Shown here: positions 1-5,321 of the stretch, in pieces
Position numbering within the stretch: the stretch's first letter is position 1
Layout: each line of letters begins with the position of its first letter
Origin: HGM04593 sp045588485
Lineage (GTDB): Bacteria; Bacteroidota; Bacteroidia; Bacteroidales; Bacteroidaceae
Assembly: GCA_045588485.1 (NCBI GenBank)
Contig: JAZNEI010000036.1
Coordinates: forward strand, 1 to 10,104
Reading direction: 5' to 3'
DNA: 10,104 bases
The notes under the pieces: model-generated
What the model was told of the DNA's origin: nothing
Seen by the model: only the letters and a program-made list of their open reading frames with translations
The model's database searches: none
Made by a program: the position numbers and the translations under genes

Positions 1-25
1 ACGAAGCTAATATTGCCACTTTTAC
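1..25. repeat. Left copy of a 25-nt leader shared with the right edge of the window
   Basis: Positions 1-25 match 10011-10035 at 24 of 25 bases; the only difference is at position 4, a here and g on the right. On the left this leader runs into repeat unit A. On the right it runs directly into a copy of unit B. The two edges are therefore the same locus type with different numbers of repeat units. Its boundary on the left is unknown because the window begins inside it. Confidence 0.8.
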
Positions 26-106
26 AACAAAGATACTAACAAACGAGCGAGAAATATAAAGCTTGCTTTAATATTTTTCTCAGCGAGTGCAGAATTATCT
101 TCGAGG
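21..106 (-). repeat. Tandem repeat unit A (about 86 nt) with hairpin and TAnnTTTG box
   Basis: This is the first unit of a direct tandem array; units begin with tttac and end with ttcgagg. It holds the conserved blocks aacaaacgagcga and cagcgagtgc around a small hairpin. The hairpin core is AAAGC (58-62), loop TT, GCTTT (65-69), with an AT-rich outer stem aaatat/atattt. Read on the minus strand, positions 35-28 give TATCTTTG, a match to the Bacteroides -7 promoter consensus. Minus-strand orientation is assigned so that the unit matches the copies at 538-760, where the box lies at the downstream end. Confidence 0.85.
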
Positions 107-191
107 TTTACCTCAAAAATACTAACAAACGAGCGAGAAATATGAAGTTCACTTCAATATTTTTCAAAGCGAGTGCAGTCTATTTTCGAGG
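107..191 (-). repeat. Tandem repeat unit B (about 85 nt), variant hairpin
   Basis: This is the second unit of the array. It shares the flanking blocks of unit A, but its hairpin core is GAAGT (144-148), loop TC, ACTTC (151-155). Compared with unit A, the first and fifth stem pairs have both changed with pairing preserved. The minus strand at 121-114 reads TATTTTTG, which still fits TAnnTTTG although nn differs from unit A. Positions 107-180 are identical over 74 nt to 10031-10104. Confidence 0.88.
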
Positions 192-217
192 TTTACCTCA
201 AAAACACTAAAGCAAGC
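192..217 (-). repeat. Truncated third unit of the left array
   Basis: The sequence starts with the same tttacctcaaaaa block as unit B, then jumps within a few bases to aaagcaagc, which resembles the hairpin arm of the family, and diverges after about position 217. It looks like a deleted or decayed copy that ends the left array. Confidence 0.55.
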
Positions 218-270
218 CCACTTTTTCATAAAATCATAAGGTTGTTCATTGGTGCGCCATAGGAAAATTA

Positions 271-360
271 GTAAAATGGTAGATATTTTTTGGATTAAGT
301 GCGAGGCTGTTTGAGCGAAGCGAGTTCCGCAGCACCCAAAAAACATCGTGAGCATTTTAC
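271..360. repeat. 90-nt imperfect inverted repeat (long hairpin)
   Basis: The outer arms gtaaaatg (271-278) and cattttac (353-360) are perfect complements. Further complementary stretches nest inside: the gatattttttgg segment near 282-293 against ccaaaaaacatc at 336-347, and gtgc (299-302) against gcac (331-334). The apex holds the gagcgaagcgag block at 313-324. This is a structured intergenic element, not a gene. From memory, similar gagcgaagcgag-bearing segments occur widely in Bacteroidota intergenic DNA, but I cannot verify that here. Its function is unknown. Confidence 0.65.
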
Positions 361-390
361 GTTAAGATTTTCTGTGCGCAGAGCCTTTTG

Positions 391-418
391 CCTACTTTTC
401 GTCGGCACGAAAAGTAGG
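391..418. repeat. Perfect 12-bp inverted repeat with 4-nt loop
   Basis: cctacttttcgt (391-402) is perfectly complementary to acgaaaagtagg (407-418) around the loop cggc. An A-rich stretch (agaaaaagaa) follows on the + strand. No T-tract follows the stem on either strand, so it is not a standard intrinsic terminator. It would be a very stable RNA hairpin or a DNA cruciform. An open reading frame crosses it on the minus strand, but I consider that frame accidental. Confidence 0.75.
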
Positions 419-496
419 AGAAAAAGAACAATGAAAGGCTGAATTTAGCAAACAAGACAAAATGAGAGACTGAAAAAGTTTTACCAGACACCAATA

Positions 497-537
497 ATAT
501 TTTTTGCTCGTTTGATTGTATCTTTGAGATACTATCG
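497..537 (+). repeat. Partial copy of the repeat family, inverted array unit M1
   Basis: This is the downstream half of a unit in + orientation: the AT-rich arm aatatttttt, then gctcgtttg, then TATCTTTG at 519-526 followed by agat. The upstream half is missing, replaced by unrelated sequence. It is the first of three units arranged head to tail between 497 and 760, in the opposite orientation to the 21-217 array. Confidence 0.75.
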
Positions 538-678
538 AAGATATTCTTCACTCGCTGTAAAAAATATTAAAGCAAGCTTTGTTTTACGAAACCACTCTCG
601 CTCGGCAAAGCAAGTTAACTTTCTTTGCCCTCGCTTACTCGTGGCTTTATATTTTTCGCTCGTTTGTTATCTTTGAGA
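538..678 (+). repeat. Repeat unit M2, split by a 63-nt insert
   Basis: Positions 538-580 (43 nt) are identical to 688-730, and positions 649-665 (17 nt) are identical to 731-747. When the material between 580 and 649 is removed, unit M2 matches unit M3 over 60 consecutive bases. It then continues to its own TATCTTTG box at 668-675. The unit was therefore intact before something was inserted into its hairpin arm. The period without the insert is about 82 nt, close to the units at 21-191. Confidence 0.85.
581..643. mobile_element. 63-nt palindrome-bearing insert with a 5-bp flanking duplication (MITE-like candidate)
   Basis: The insert interrupts repeat unit M2 and is flanked by GCTTT on both sides (576-580 and 644-648), as expected for a 5-bp target-site duplication. 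Inside it, ggcaaag (604-610) pairs with ctttgcc (623-629) around the perfect palindrome aagttaactt (612-621). An outer ccac (592-595) pairs with gtgg (641-644), although the last g belongs to the duplication. It has no coding capacity. It could be a non-autonomous miniature element or the product of template switching. The terminal inverted repeats are imperfect, so mobility is only inferred. Confidence 0.5.
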
Positions 679-687
679 TAAATCTCT

Positions 688-760
688 AAGATATTCTTCA
701 CTCGCTGTAAAAAATATTAAAGCAAGCTTTATATTTTTCGCTCGTTTCTGCGTATCTTTG
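688..760 (+). repeat. Repeat unit M3, intact copy next to the first gene
   Basis: This copy contains the cactcgctg block, the hairpin core AAAGC (719-723), loop AA, GCTTT (726-730), the block cgctcgttt and the terminal TATCTTTG at 753-760. It is the last unit of the inverted array and ends at the putative promoter of the downstream methyltransferase gene, so the repeat appears to have supplied or been recruited as that promoter. Confidence 0.85.
753..760 (+). promoter_or_regulatory. Putative -7 promoter box TATCTTTG of the RNA methyltransferase gene
   Basis: TATCTTTG fits the Bacteroides primary sigma factor -7 consensus TAnnTTTG. It lies 88 nt upstream of the ATG at 849. No clear -33 TTTG is visible at the usual spacing; the weak candidate is ttta near 728-731. 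Just downstream, cacaatattgtaattttgtg (761-780) contains the palindrome caatattg and a cacaa/ttgtg pair, which may be operator-like or fortuitous. Confidence 0.55.
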
Positions 761-848
761 CACAATATTGTAATTTTGTGTCAAACGGGATGTCCGATTG
801 ACGAATATTTATCGAGGCTTGTGCCTTATTGTTCTTTTAGGTTATTTT

Positions 849-2465
849 ATGGAGGAATTTGAACTTATTGCCAAAACTTTTCAGGGACTCGAAGAGGTGT
901 TGGCGCAGGAATTGACCGATTTGGGTGCTAACAATGTGCAGATAGGTCGTCGTATGGTCTCTTTTACCGGCGACAAGGCTCTTATGTATAAGGCAAACTT
1001 CTGCCTAAGAACTGCTGTACGCATTCTTAAACCTATTCTTCATTTTAAGGCTTCTGATGCCGATGAGGTCTATAATGTTATAAAGGGTATCGAGTGGAGC
1101 GAATATCTCGACAGTAGCTCTACATTCTCGGTCGATTCGGTTGTGTATAGCGATGTTTTCCGTCATTCCAAGTTCGTTGCCTACCGTGTGAAGGATGCTA
1201 TTGCCGACTATTTCAATGAGAAAGAGGGTCGCCGTCCTTCGGTACAGTTGAATAACCCCGACCTTGTATTCCACATACATATTGCACACGAGGACTGTAC
1301 CCTTGCTTTTGACAGCTCGGGTGAGTCGTTGCACCGCCGAGGCTACCGTGTCGAGACAGGCGCTGCGCCCATAAATGAGGTGCTGGCGGCTGGTATGATT
1401 CTGCTAACGGGATGGAGAGGCGAGTGTGACTTCATCGATCCTATGTGCGGCTCGGGAACACTGCCCATCGAGGCTGCTCTTATAGCACGTAACATTGCGC
1501 CCGGAGTATTCCGTCAGAGCTTTGCTTTCGAGAAATGGAAAGACTTTGACGAGGAGCTGTTCCGTTCGATATACGACGATGACTCGGCCGAGCGTGAGTT
1601 CAACCATAAGATTTACGGTTATGATGTAGACGGACGTATGGTGGCTTGTGCCCGTCGAAATATAAAATCGGCTATGATGGGAGATATAATTTCTGTTGAA
1701 TGCCGCGATATAAAGGATTTTCAGGAGCCTGTCGAGCGTGCCGTCATGATTGTGAATCCACCTTACGGCGAGCGTCTTGTTTCGGATAATCTGTTGCAGG
1801 TGTATAAAGACCTTGGCGAACGTCTTAAACACGCTTTCCAGGGTAACGAGGCATGGGTAATAAGCAGCAGTTACGACTGCTTCGACCAGATAGGTCTTAA
1901 GGCATCGGCAAGAATACCTCTCTTTAATGGCGACCTCGATTGTGAGCTTCGTAAGTACGAGCTTTTCCAGGGTAAGTACAAGGGCTTCCGCGATGAGGGT
2001 AATATGCTGAAGAAGGACTTTGCTCCTCTTAAGCGCAAGTCGCGTCTGACAGGACTCGACGGTGAGCAGAAGGGGGCACGCCGTCCCGTTGTCGACAGCG
2101 ATGCACCCGATGATGAGGCATCTATGCGTCGTCGCCGCGAGCTTGAGTCGTACTTCAAAACACGTACTGCGCAGCGCGTAAAAGCCGAGCGTAAGGAGCG
2201 TGACAATAATGCTCCTCGTTCCGAGGGTCGTGGCAGCTATCGCCGTGATGAGCGTCGCGATGATCGTCGTGGAGAGTCACGTGGCGAGAGACGCTCGGGA
2301 GCATCCCGAAACAGTGTGCGTGGTTGGGGAGGCGATGAGAAACCCCGTGGAGGCCGCCGTCCTTCGGAAAGTGGTGAGCGCAGAGGTTCGGCACAGGGTG
2401 GTCGTCCTTTCCTGAAAGGCGGCAAACGTGGAGGTGCTGGTAAAGGACCTCGTAATAAAGAGTAA
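849..2465 (+). CDS. THUMP-domain class I SAM-dependent RNA methyltransferase (RlmL-like)
   Basis: This 538-residue protein belongs to the COG0116 family. The best-known relative is the RlmL half of E. coli RlmKL, which makes m2G2445 in 23S rRNA in the cytoplasm. The N-terminal ferredoxin-like and THUMP region covers about residues 1-155, followed by the family motif HRRGYR at 162-167. The Rossmann methyltransferase has the SAM-binding motif DPMCGSGT at 197-204 and the catalytic NPPY at 303-306. The fold seems to end near residue 380. The remaining ~150 residues are a strongly basic Arg/Gly/Glu-rich, low-complexity tail, probably disordered and RNA-binding; the RlmK domain is absent. ATG 849 is preferred because the 17 residues from the upstream TTG (798) do not look like the family N-terminus. 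purD follows after 78 nt. The exact target nucleotide is inferred only from family membership. Confidence 0.92.
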   Translation: MEEFELIAKTFQGLEEVLAQELTDLGANNVQIGRRMVSFTGDKALMYKANFCLRTAVRILKPILHFKASDADEVYNVIKGIEWSEYLDSSSTFSVDSVVYSDVFRHSKFVAYRVKDAIADYFNEKEGRRPSVQLNNPDLVFHIHIAHEDCTLAFDSSGESLHRRGYRVETGAAPINEVLAAGMILLTGWRGECDFIDPMCGSGTLPIEAALIARNIAPGVFRQSFAFEKWKDFDEELFRSIYDDDSAEREFNHKIYGYDVDGRMVACARRNIKSAMMGDIISVECRDIKDFQEPVERAVMIVNPPYGERLVSDNLLQVYKDLGERLKHAFQGNEAWVISSSYDCFDQIGLKASARIPLFNGDLDCELRKYELFQGKYKGFRDEGNMLKKDFAPLKRKSRLTGLDGEQKGARRPVVDSDAPDDEASMRRRRELESYFKTRTAQRVKAERKERDNNAPRSEGRGSYRRDERRDDRRGESRGERRSGASRNSVRGWGGDEKPRGGRRPSESGERRGSAQGGRPFLKGGKRGGAGKGPRNKE

Positions 2466-2517
2466 GTGAAAAAGTGAACAACGGGGGTGTGTGCGGCACT
2501 TCTTGCGTTTGCAGTCG

Positions 2518-2526
2518 CCCCCCCCC
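2518..2526 (+). repeat. Homopolymer of nine C in the purD leader
   Basis: Nine consecutive C lie 17 nt upstream of the purD ATG at 2544. A GGGGG run at 2483-2487 lies 30 nt earlier in the same 78-nt gap, so the two could pair in the leader RNA. Long C runs are prone to slippage. Length change here would not shift the purD frame if ATG 2544 is the start, but could alter leader structure. Confidence 0.6.
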
Positions 2527-2543
2527 ACAATAATAATACGACA

Positions 2544-3812
2544 ATGAAAATATTGCTTTTAGGTAGCGGAGGACGCGAACACGCGCTTGCTTGGAAAATT
2601 GCGCAAAGCGCAAAGGTTGAGAAACTGTTTATTGCTCCCGGAAATGCCGGAACATCGGCTGTGGGCGAGAATGTGGCAATTTCGGTATGCGATTTTGACG
2701 CAATAGCGGCATTTGTTCTCGATAATGGAATAAGCATGGTGGTAGTGGGTCCTGAGGACCCGTTGGTAAAGGGTATATACGACTATTTCAAGAGCGATGA
2801 GCGCCTTTCTCATGTTGCTGTGATTGGCCCTTCTCGCGATGCGGCACAGCTCGAAGGTAGCAAGAGTTTTGCAAAGGATTTTATGCAGCGTCACAATATC
2901 CCTACTGCTGCGTATAAGGCGTTTGACGGCACTCAGATTGATGAGGCGTATAAGTTTCTCGAGGGGCTTAAGGCTCCTTATGTGCTTAAGGCTGATGGTC
3001 TCTGTGCTGGAAAAGGTGTGCTTATCCTGTCTACGCTCGATGAGGCTAAGGAGCAGCTTAAGGAGATGTTCGACGGTATGTTCGGTGACTCTTCGGCAAC
3101 AGTTGTAATAGAGGAGTTTCTCGATGGAATAGAGTGCTCGGTATTTGTCCTTACCGATGGCACGGATTATGTACTTTTGCCCGAGGCTAAGGATTATAAG
3201 CGTATCGGCGAGGGTAACACAGGACTCAACACAGGAGGTATGGGCTCAATCTCGCCTGTTCCGTTTGCTGATGCCGAGTGGATGAAGAAGGTCGACGAGC
3301 GCATAGTACGTCCCACTGTCGAGGGGCTTGCTGCCGACGGACTACTGTACAAAGGTTTCATCTTCTTTGGCCTTATAAATGTGTGTGGTGAGCCTATGGT
3401 AATAGAGTACAATGTACGTATGGGCGACCCCGAGACCGAGTCGGTGATGTTGCGTCTGAAGAGCGACATTGTAGAACTGTTCGAAAAGGTGGATGCAGGC
3501 ACTCTTGCAGGTACAACTGCTGAGTTTGATGAGCGTACAGCAGTTTGTGTGATGCTTGTATCGGGTGGATACCCCGAGGCATACGGCAAGGGCTACGAGA
3601 TGAGTGGTTTTGAGAATGTAAAGGATAGTATTCTCTTCCATGCAGGAACAACGCTTAAAGATGGTAAGGTTGTAACAGCCGGAGGCCGTGTGTTGGCAGT
3701 CTGCTCGTATGGCAACAATCGTGCCGAGGCACTGGAAAAATCTTTCCGTTCGGCAAAGGCTGTCGAGTTCGAGAAAAAGTACTTCAGAAGTGATATAGGT
3801 TTCGATTTATAA
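2544..3812 (+). CDS. purD: Phosphoribosylamine--glycine ligase (GAR synthetase)
   Basis: This 422-residue cytoplasmic enzyme catalyses the second step of de novo purine synthesis: phosphoribosylamine, glycine and ATP give glycinamide ribonucleotide, ADP and phosphate. The N-domain opens with GSGGREHALAWKI near residue 7 and contains VVVGPEDPLVKGI. The ATP-grasp domain shows GSKSFAKDFM, YVLKADGLCAGKGV, EEFLDGIECSVF, the loop GEGNTGLNTGGMGS and the metal and ADP site VIEYNVRMGDPETE. Length is typical for the family and no key motif is missing. ATG 2544 is chosen because the lysine-initiated KILLLGSGGREHA is the canonical N-terminus. An in-frame GTG at 2487 would add 19 residues running through the C9 tract, which is unlikely. 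It follows the methyltransferase in the same direction and is followed by a membrane-protein gene after 52 nt. Confidence 0.98.
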   Translation: MKILLLGSGGREHALAWKIAQSAKVEKLFIAPGNAGTSAVGENVAISVCDFDAIAAFVLDNGISMVVVGPEDPLVKGIYDYFKSDERLSHVAVIGPSRDAAQLEGSKSFAKDFMQRHNIPTAAYKAFDGTQIDEAYKFLEGLKAPYVLKADGLCAGKGVLILSTLDEAKEQLKEMFDGMFGDSSATVVIEEFLDGIECSVFVLTDGTDYVLLPEAKDYKRIGEGNTGLNTGGMGSISPVPFADAEWMKKVDERIVRPTVEGLAADGLLYKGFIFFGLINVCGEPMVIEYNVRMGDPETESVMLRLKSDIVELFEKVDAGTLAGTTAEFDERTAVCVMLVSGGYPEAYGKGYEMSGFENVKDSILFHAGTTLKDGKVVTAGGRVLAVCSYGNNRAEALEKSFRSAKAVEFEKKYFRSDIGFDL

Positions 3813-3864
3813 AACTTCTCTTTTTGAATTTTAAACAGTTTCTTATAACTTAATCATAGAGAAA

Positions 3865-4851
3865 TTGCTTTATAGTAACAGTAATACGTTCCAGAAGAGG
3901 TTTGTTACCGGCAGATTAACTTTGACAATGCTGCTGGTGAGTGCGGCATTGCTGTGGCTTATAGGGGTGTCGGGACGGGTTATTACAGAGAGTGTCCCGC
4001 ACTCCTTTTTGTCTTTTTCGCTACCTCTGTGGCTCGATGGAGTACTTTCGTTTGGAGTGTATATGGCAACAGCCTTTATACTTAATTCGTTTGTTATAAT
4101 AGAGGGACGTACTCCCTGGTTAGGCGGACTGTTTATGTGGCTGATAGCCTGTTTCGTTGTCCTGCAATGTAACTTGGCTATGGCTCTTTCGGTATTTATT
4201 ACTGTATTGTTGCTTGCACTGTTGATGGCCTGCTATCCCCGAGGAAATGTACAAAAATGGGTCTATTCGGCATTCTCAATCCTCTCGTTGGCGGCTCTTT
4301 TTATGCCGCAGTATATATATATCCTGCCTCTGTTCCTTATATATATATCAATGTCGGGAGCATTGAGTTTCAGGAATGTGTTGGCTGCCTTGTTGGGTAT
4401 TGCAACACCGTTATGGTTTCTGTATGGTTCTATGATTGTGCTTCCGGAGGCTGTCGTTTTTGGTGAGGCTTTCCTAACGCAACTCGACGGGCTGTTGCAT
4501 TTCTCGTTTGCTGTTCCGTCGTTGCCTTTGCTGCTGCCTATGGCTATAGAGGCTGTTGTGTTGCTGTCGGCAACTGTGCTCTTTGCCGGTAGCCCCAGCC
4601 CTGCCAAGCCGCTTATGCGTCGTATGTTGTTGTTCGTTATATGTGCGAATATTTATCTATGGCTTCTCTCTTGGTTTGTCTATGAACATGCTGAACTTCT
4701 TTCGGCTTGGCGACTGCCGGGATTTACTATTATTGTTGCATATATTTTTACGTTGAAATTTAATAAACTGTTTAATATAGTTTTTTGGATATTTAATATT
4801 ATGTGGATTGCCGTTGCGGCGCTGTTTGGTGTATGGATTTGGATTTTTTAG
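3865..4851 (+). CDS. Polytopic inner-membrane protein of unknown function
   Basis: This protein is up to 328 residues long, almost entirely hydrophobic, with about nine or ten likely transmembrane segments and only short basic loops such as YPRGNVQK and SPAKPLMRR. I see no catalytic motif. A short N-terminal stretch with FQKRFVTGRL precedes the first membrane segment. Position next to purD and overall character recall the uncharacterised DUF6427-type proteins near purD in Bacteroidota, but that is from memory and tentative. The start is uncertain: no ATG precedes the first membrane segment. TTG 3865 is used here, ATA at 3856 would give a plausible EKLLYSNSN start, and the first ATG is 3928, inside the first membrane segment. 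The 3' end overlaps the next gene by 19 nt, implying translational coupling. Two 11-nt TA tracts (4312-4322, 4338-4348) lie inside the gene. Confidence 0.75.
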   Translation: MLYSNSNTFQKRFVTGRLTLTMLLVSAALLWLIGVSGRVITESVPHSFLSFSLPLWLDGVLSFGVYMATAFILNSFVIIEGRTPWLGGLFMWLIACFVVLQCNLAMALSVFITVLLLALLMACYPRGNVQKWVYSAFSILSLAALFMPQYIYILPLFLIYISMSGALSFRNVLAALLGIATPLWFLYGSMIVLPEAVVFGEAFLTQLDGLLHFSFAVPSLPLLLPMAIEAVVLLSATVLFAGSPSPAKPLMRRMLLFVICANIYLWLLSWFVYEHAELLSAWRLPGFTIIVAYIFTLKFNKLFNIVFWIFNIMWIAVAALFGVWIWIF

Positions 4852-5309
4852 TTGAATCGCTCAGTGCCTATGGGTATTGGGGAATGGGATTTATGGCCTT
4901 TTTGTCGGGTTCGGTATTGCCTCTTACAAGCGAGGTACTTTTAATTCTTCTTATGGGTATGGGACTGAACACTTTTGGTCTTGTTCTTGTTTCTACAATA
5001 GGAAATACTATAGGTGGAGTAACCTGTTACTATACAGGTCGCCTTGTTACAAAAGAGAGAGTAGCAAAAATATTCAGGGTTTCCGACCGACGTATGCATC
5101 AGGCCGATAGGATTATTCAGCGTTACGGCTTTTGGGCATCGTTCCTTTCGTTTGTCCCTTTGATAGGTACGGCTATTTTGCTTACTCTTGGTGTGATGCG
5201 TGCCGATGCGTTTAAGGTTACATTGGTGATGATGATTGGAAAGTTCTTGCGTTATCTGCTTGTGGCATTGTCATACGTGGGCTTTGCAGGACTCTTCTCG
5301 TTTTTTTAA
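4833..5309 (+). CDS. YqaA family membrane protein (DedA/SNARE-associated-like)
   Basis: This 158-residue inner-membrane protein resembles E. coli YqaA (COG1238), a small relative of the DedA/VTT superfamily, whose members move lipids or act in membrane homeostasis. Family features are the loop SGSVLPLTSEVLL with its P-x-x-SE motif near residues 25-33, the GNTIGGVTCYYTGR segment, a central amphipathic helix with IIQRYGFWASFLSFVPLIGTA, and a C-terminal GKFLRYLLVALSYV helix. ATG 4833 is preferred over the TTG/ATG-like extension from 4803 because MDLDFLVESLSAYG matches the usual family start. It overlaps the upstream membrane gene by 19 nt and sits 12 nt before the ZnuA-like gene, so co-transcription with the metal-transport genes is likely. 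Substrate and role are unknown. Confidence 0.85.
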   Translation: MDLDFLVESLSAYGYWGMGFMAFLSGSVLPLTSEVLLILLMGMGLNTFGLVLVSTIGNTIGGVTCYYTGRLVTKERVAKIFRVSDRRMHQADRIIQRYGFWASFLSFVPLIGTAILLTLGVMRADAFKVTLVMMIGKFLRYLLVALSYVGFAGLFSFF

Positions 5310-5321
5310 GAATAGGATACA

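Noticed and set aside
164..355. Minus-strand open frame of 63 codons (GCCGTRFAQTASHL region)
   Set aside because: It is only the translation of the 271-360 inverted repeat and part of the repeat array. It has mixed composition, no recognisable domain and no start context, so I do not call a gene.
391..418. Hairpin considered as an intrinsic terminator
   Set aside because: Neither strand has a T-tract directly after the stem, and there is no gene close upstream on either strand.
357..551. Minus-strand open frame of 64 codons (SCRRKVGKRLC region)
   Set aside because: It spans the perfect hairpin at 391-418 and repeat unit M1. The coding appearance comes from repeat sequence, and no protein family is evident.
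21..760. Repeat arrays considered as a CRISPR array
   Set aside because: The units are about 85 nt and conserved nearly throughout, there are no unique spacers of constant length, and no cas genes are present.
1871..2737. Several overlapping open frames in other frames around the methyltransferase tail and purD start
   Set aside because: The GC-rich, low-complexity codons of the Arg/Gly tail keep other frames open. The products are simple-sequence and overlap well-supported genes.
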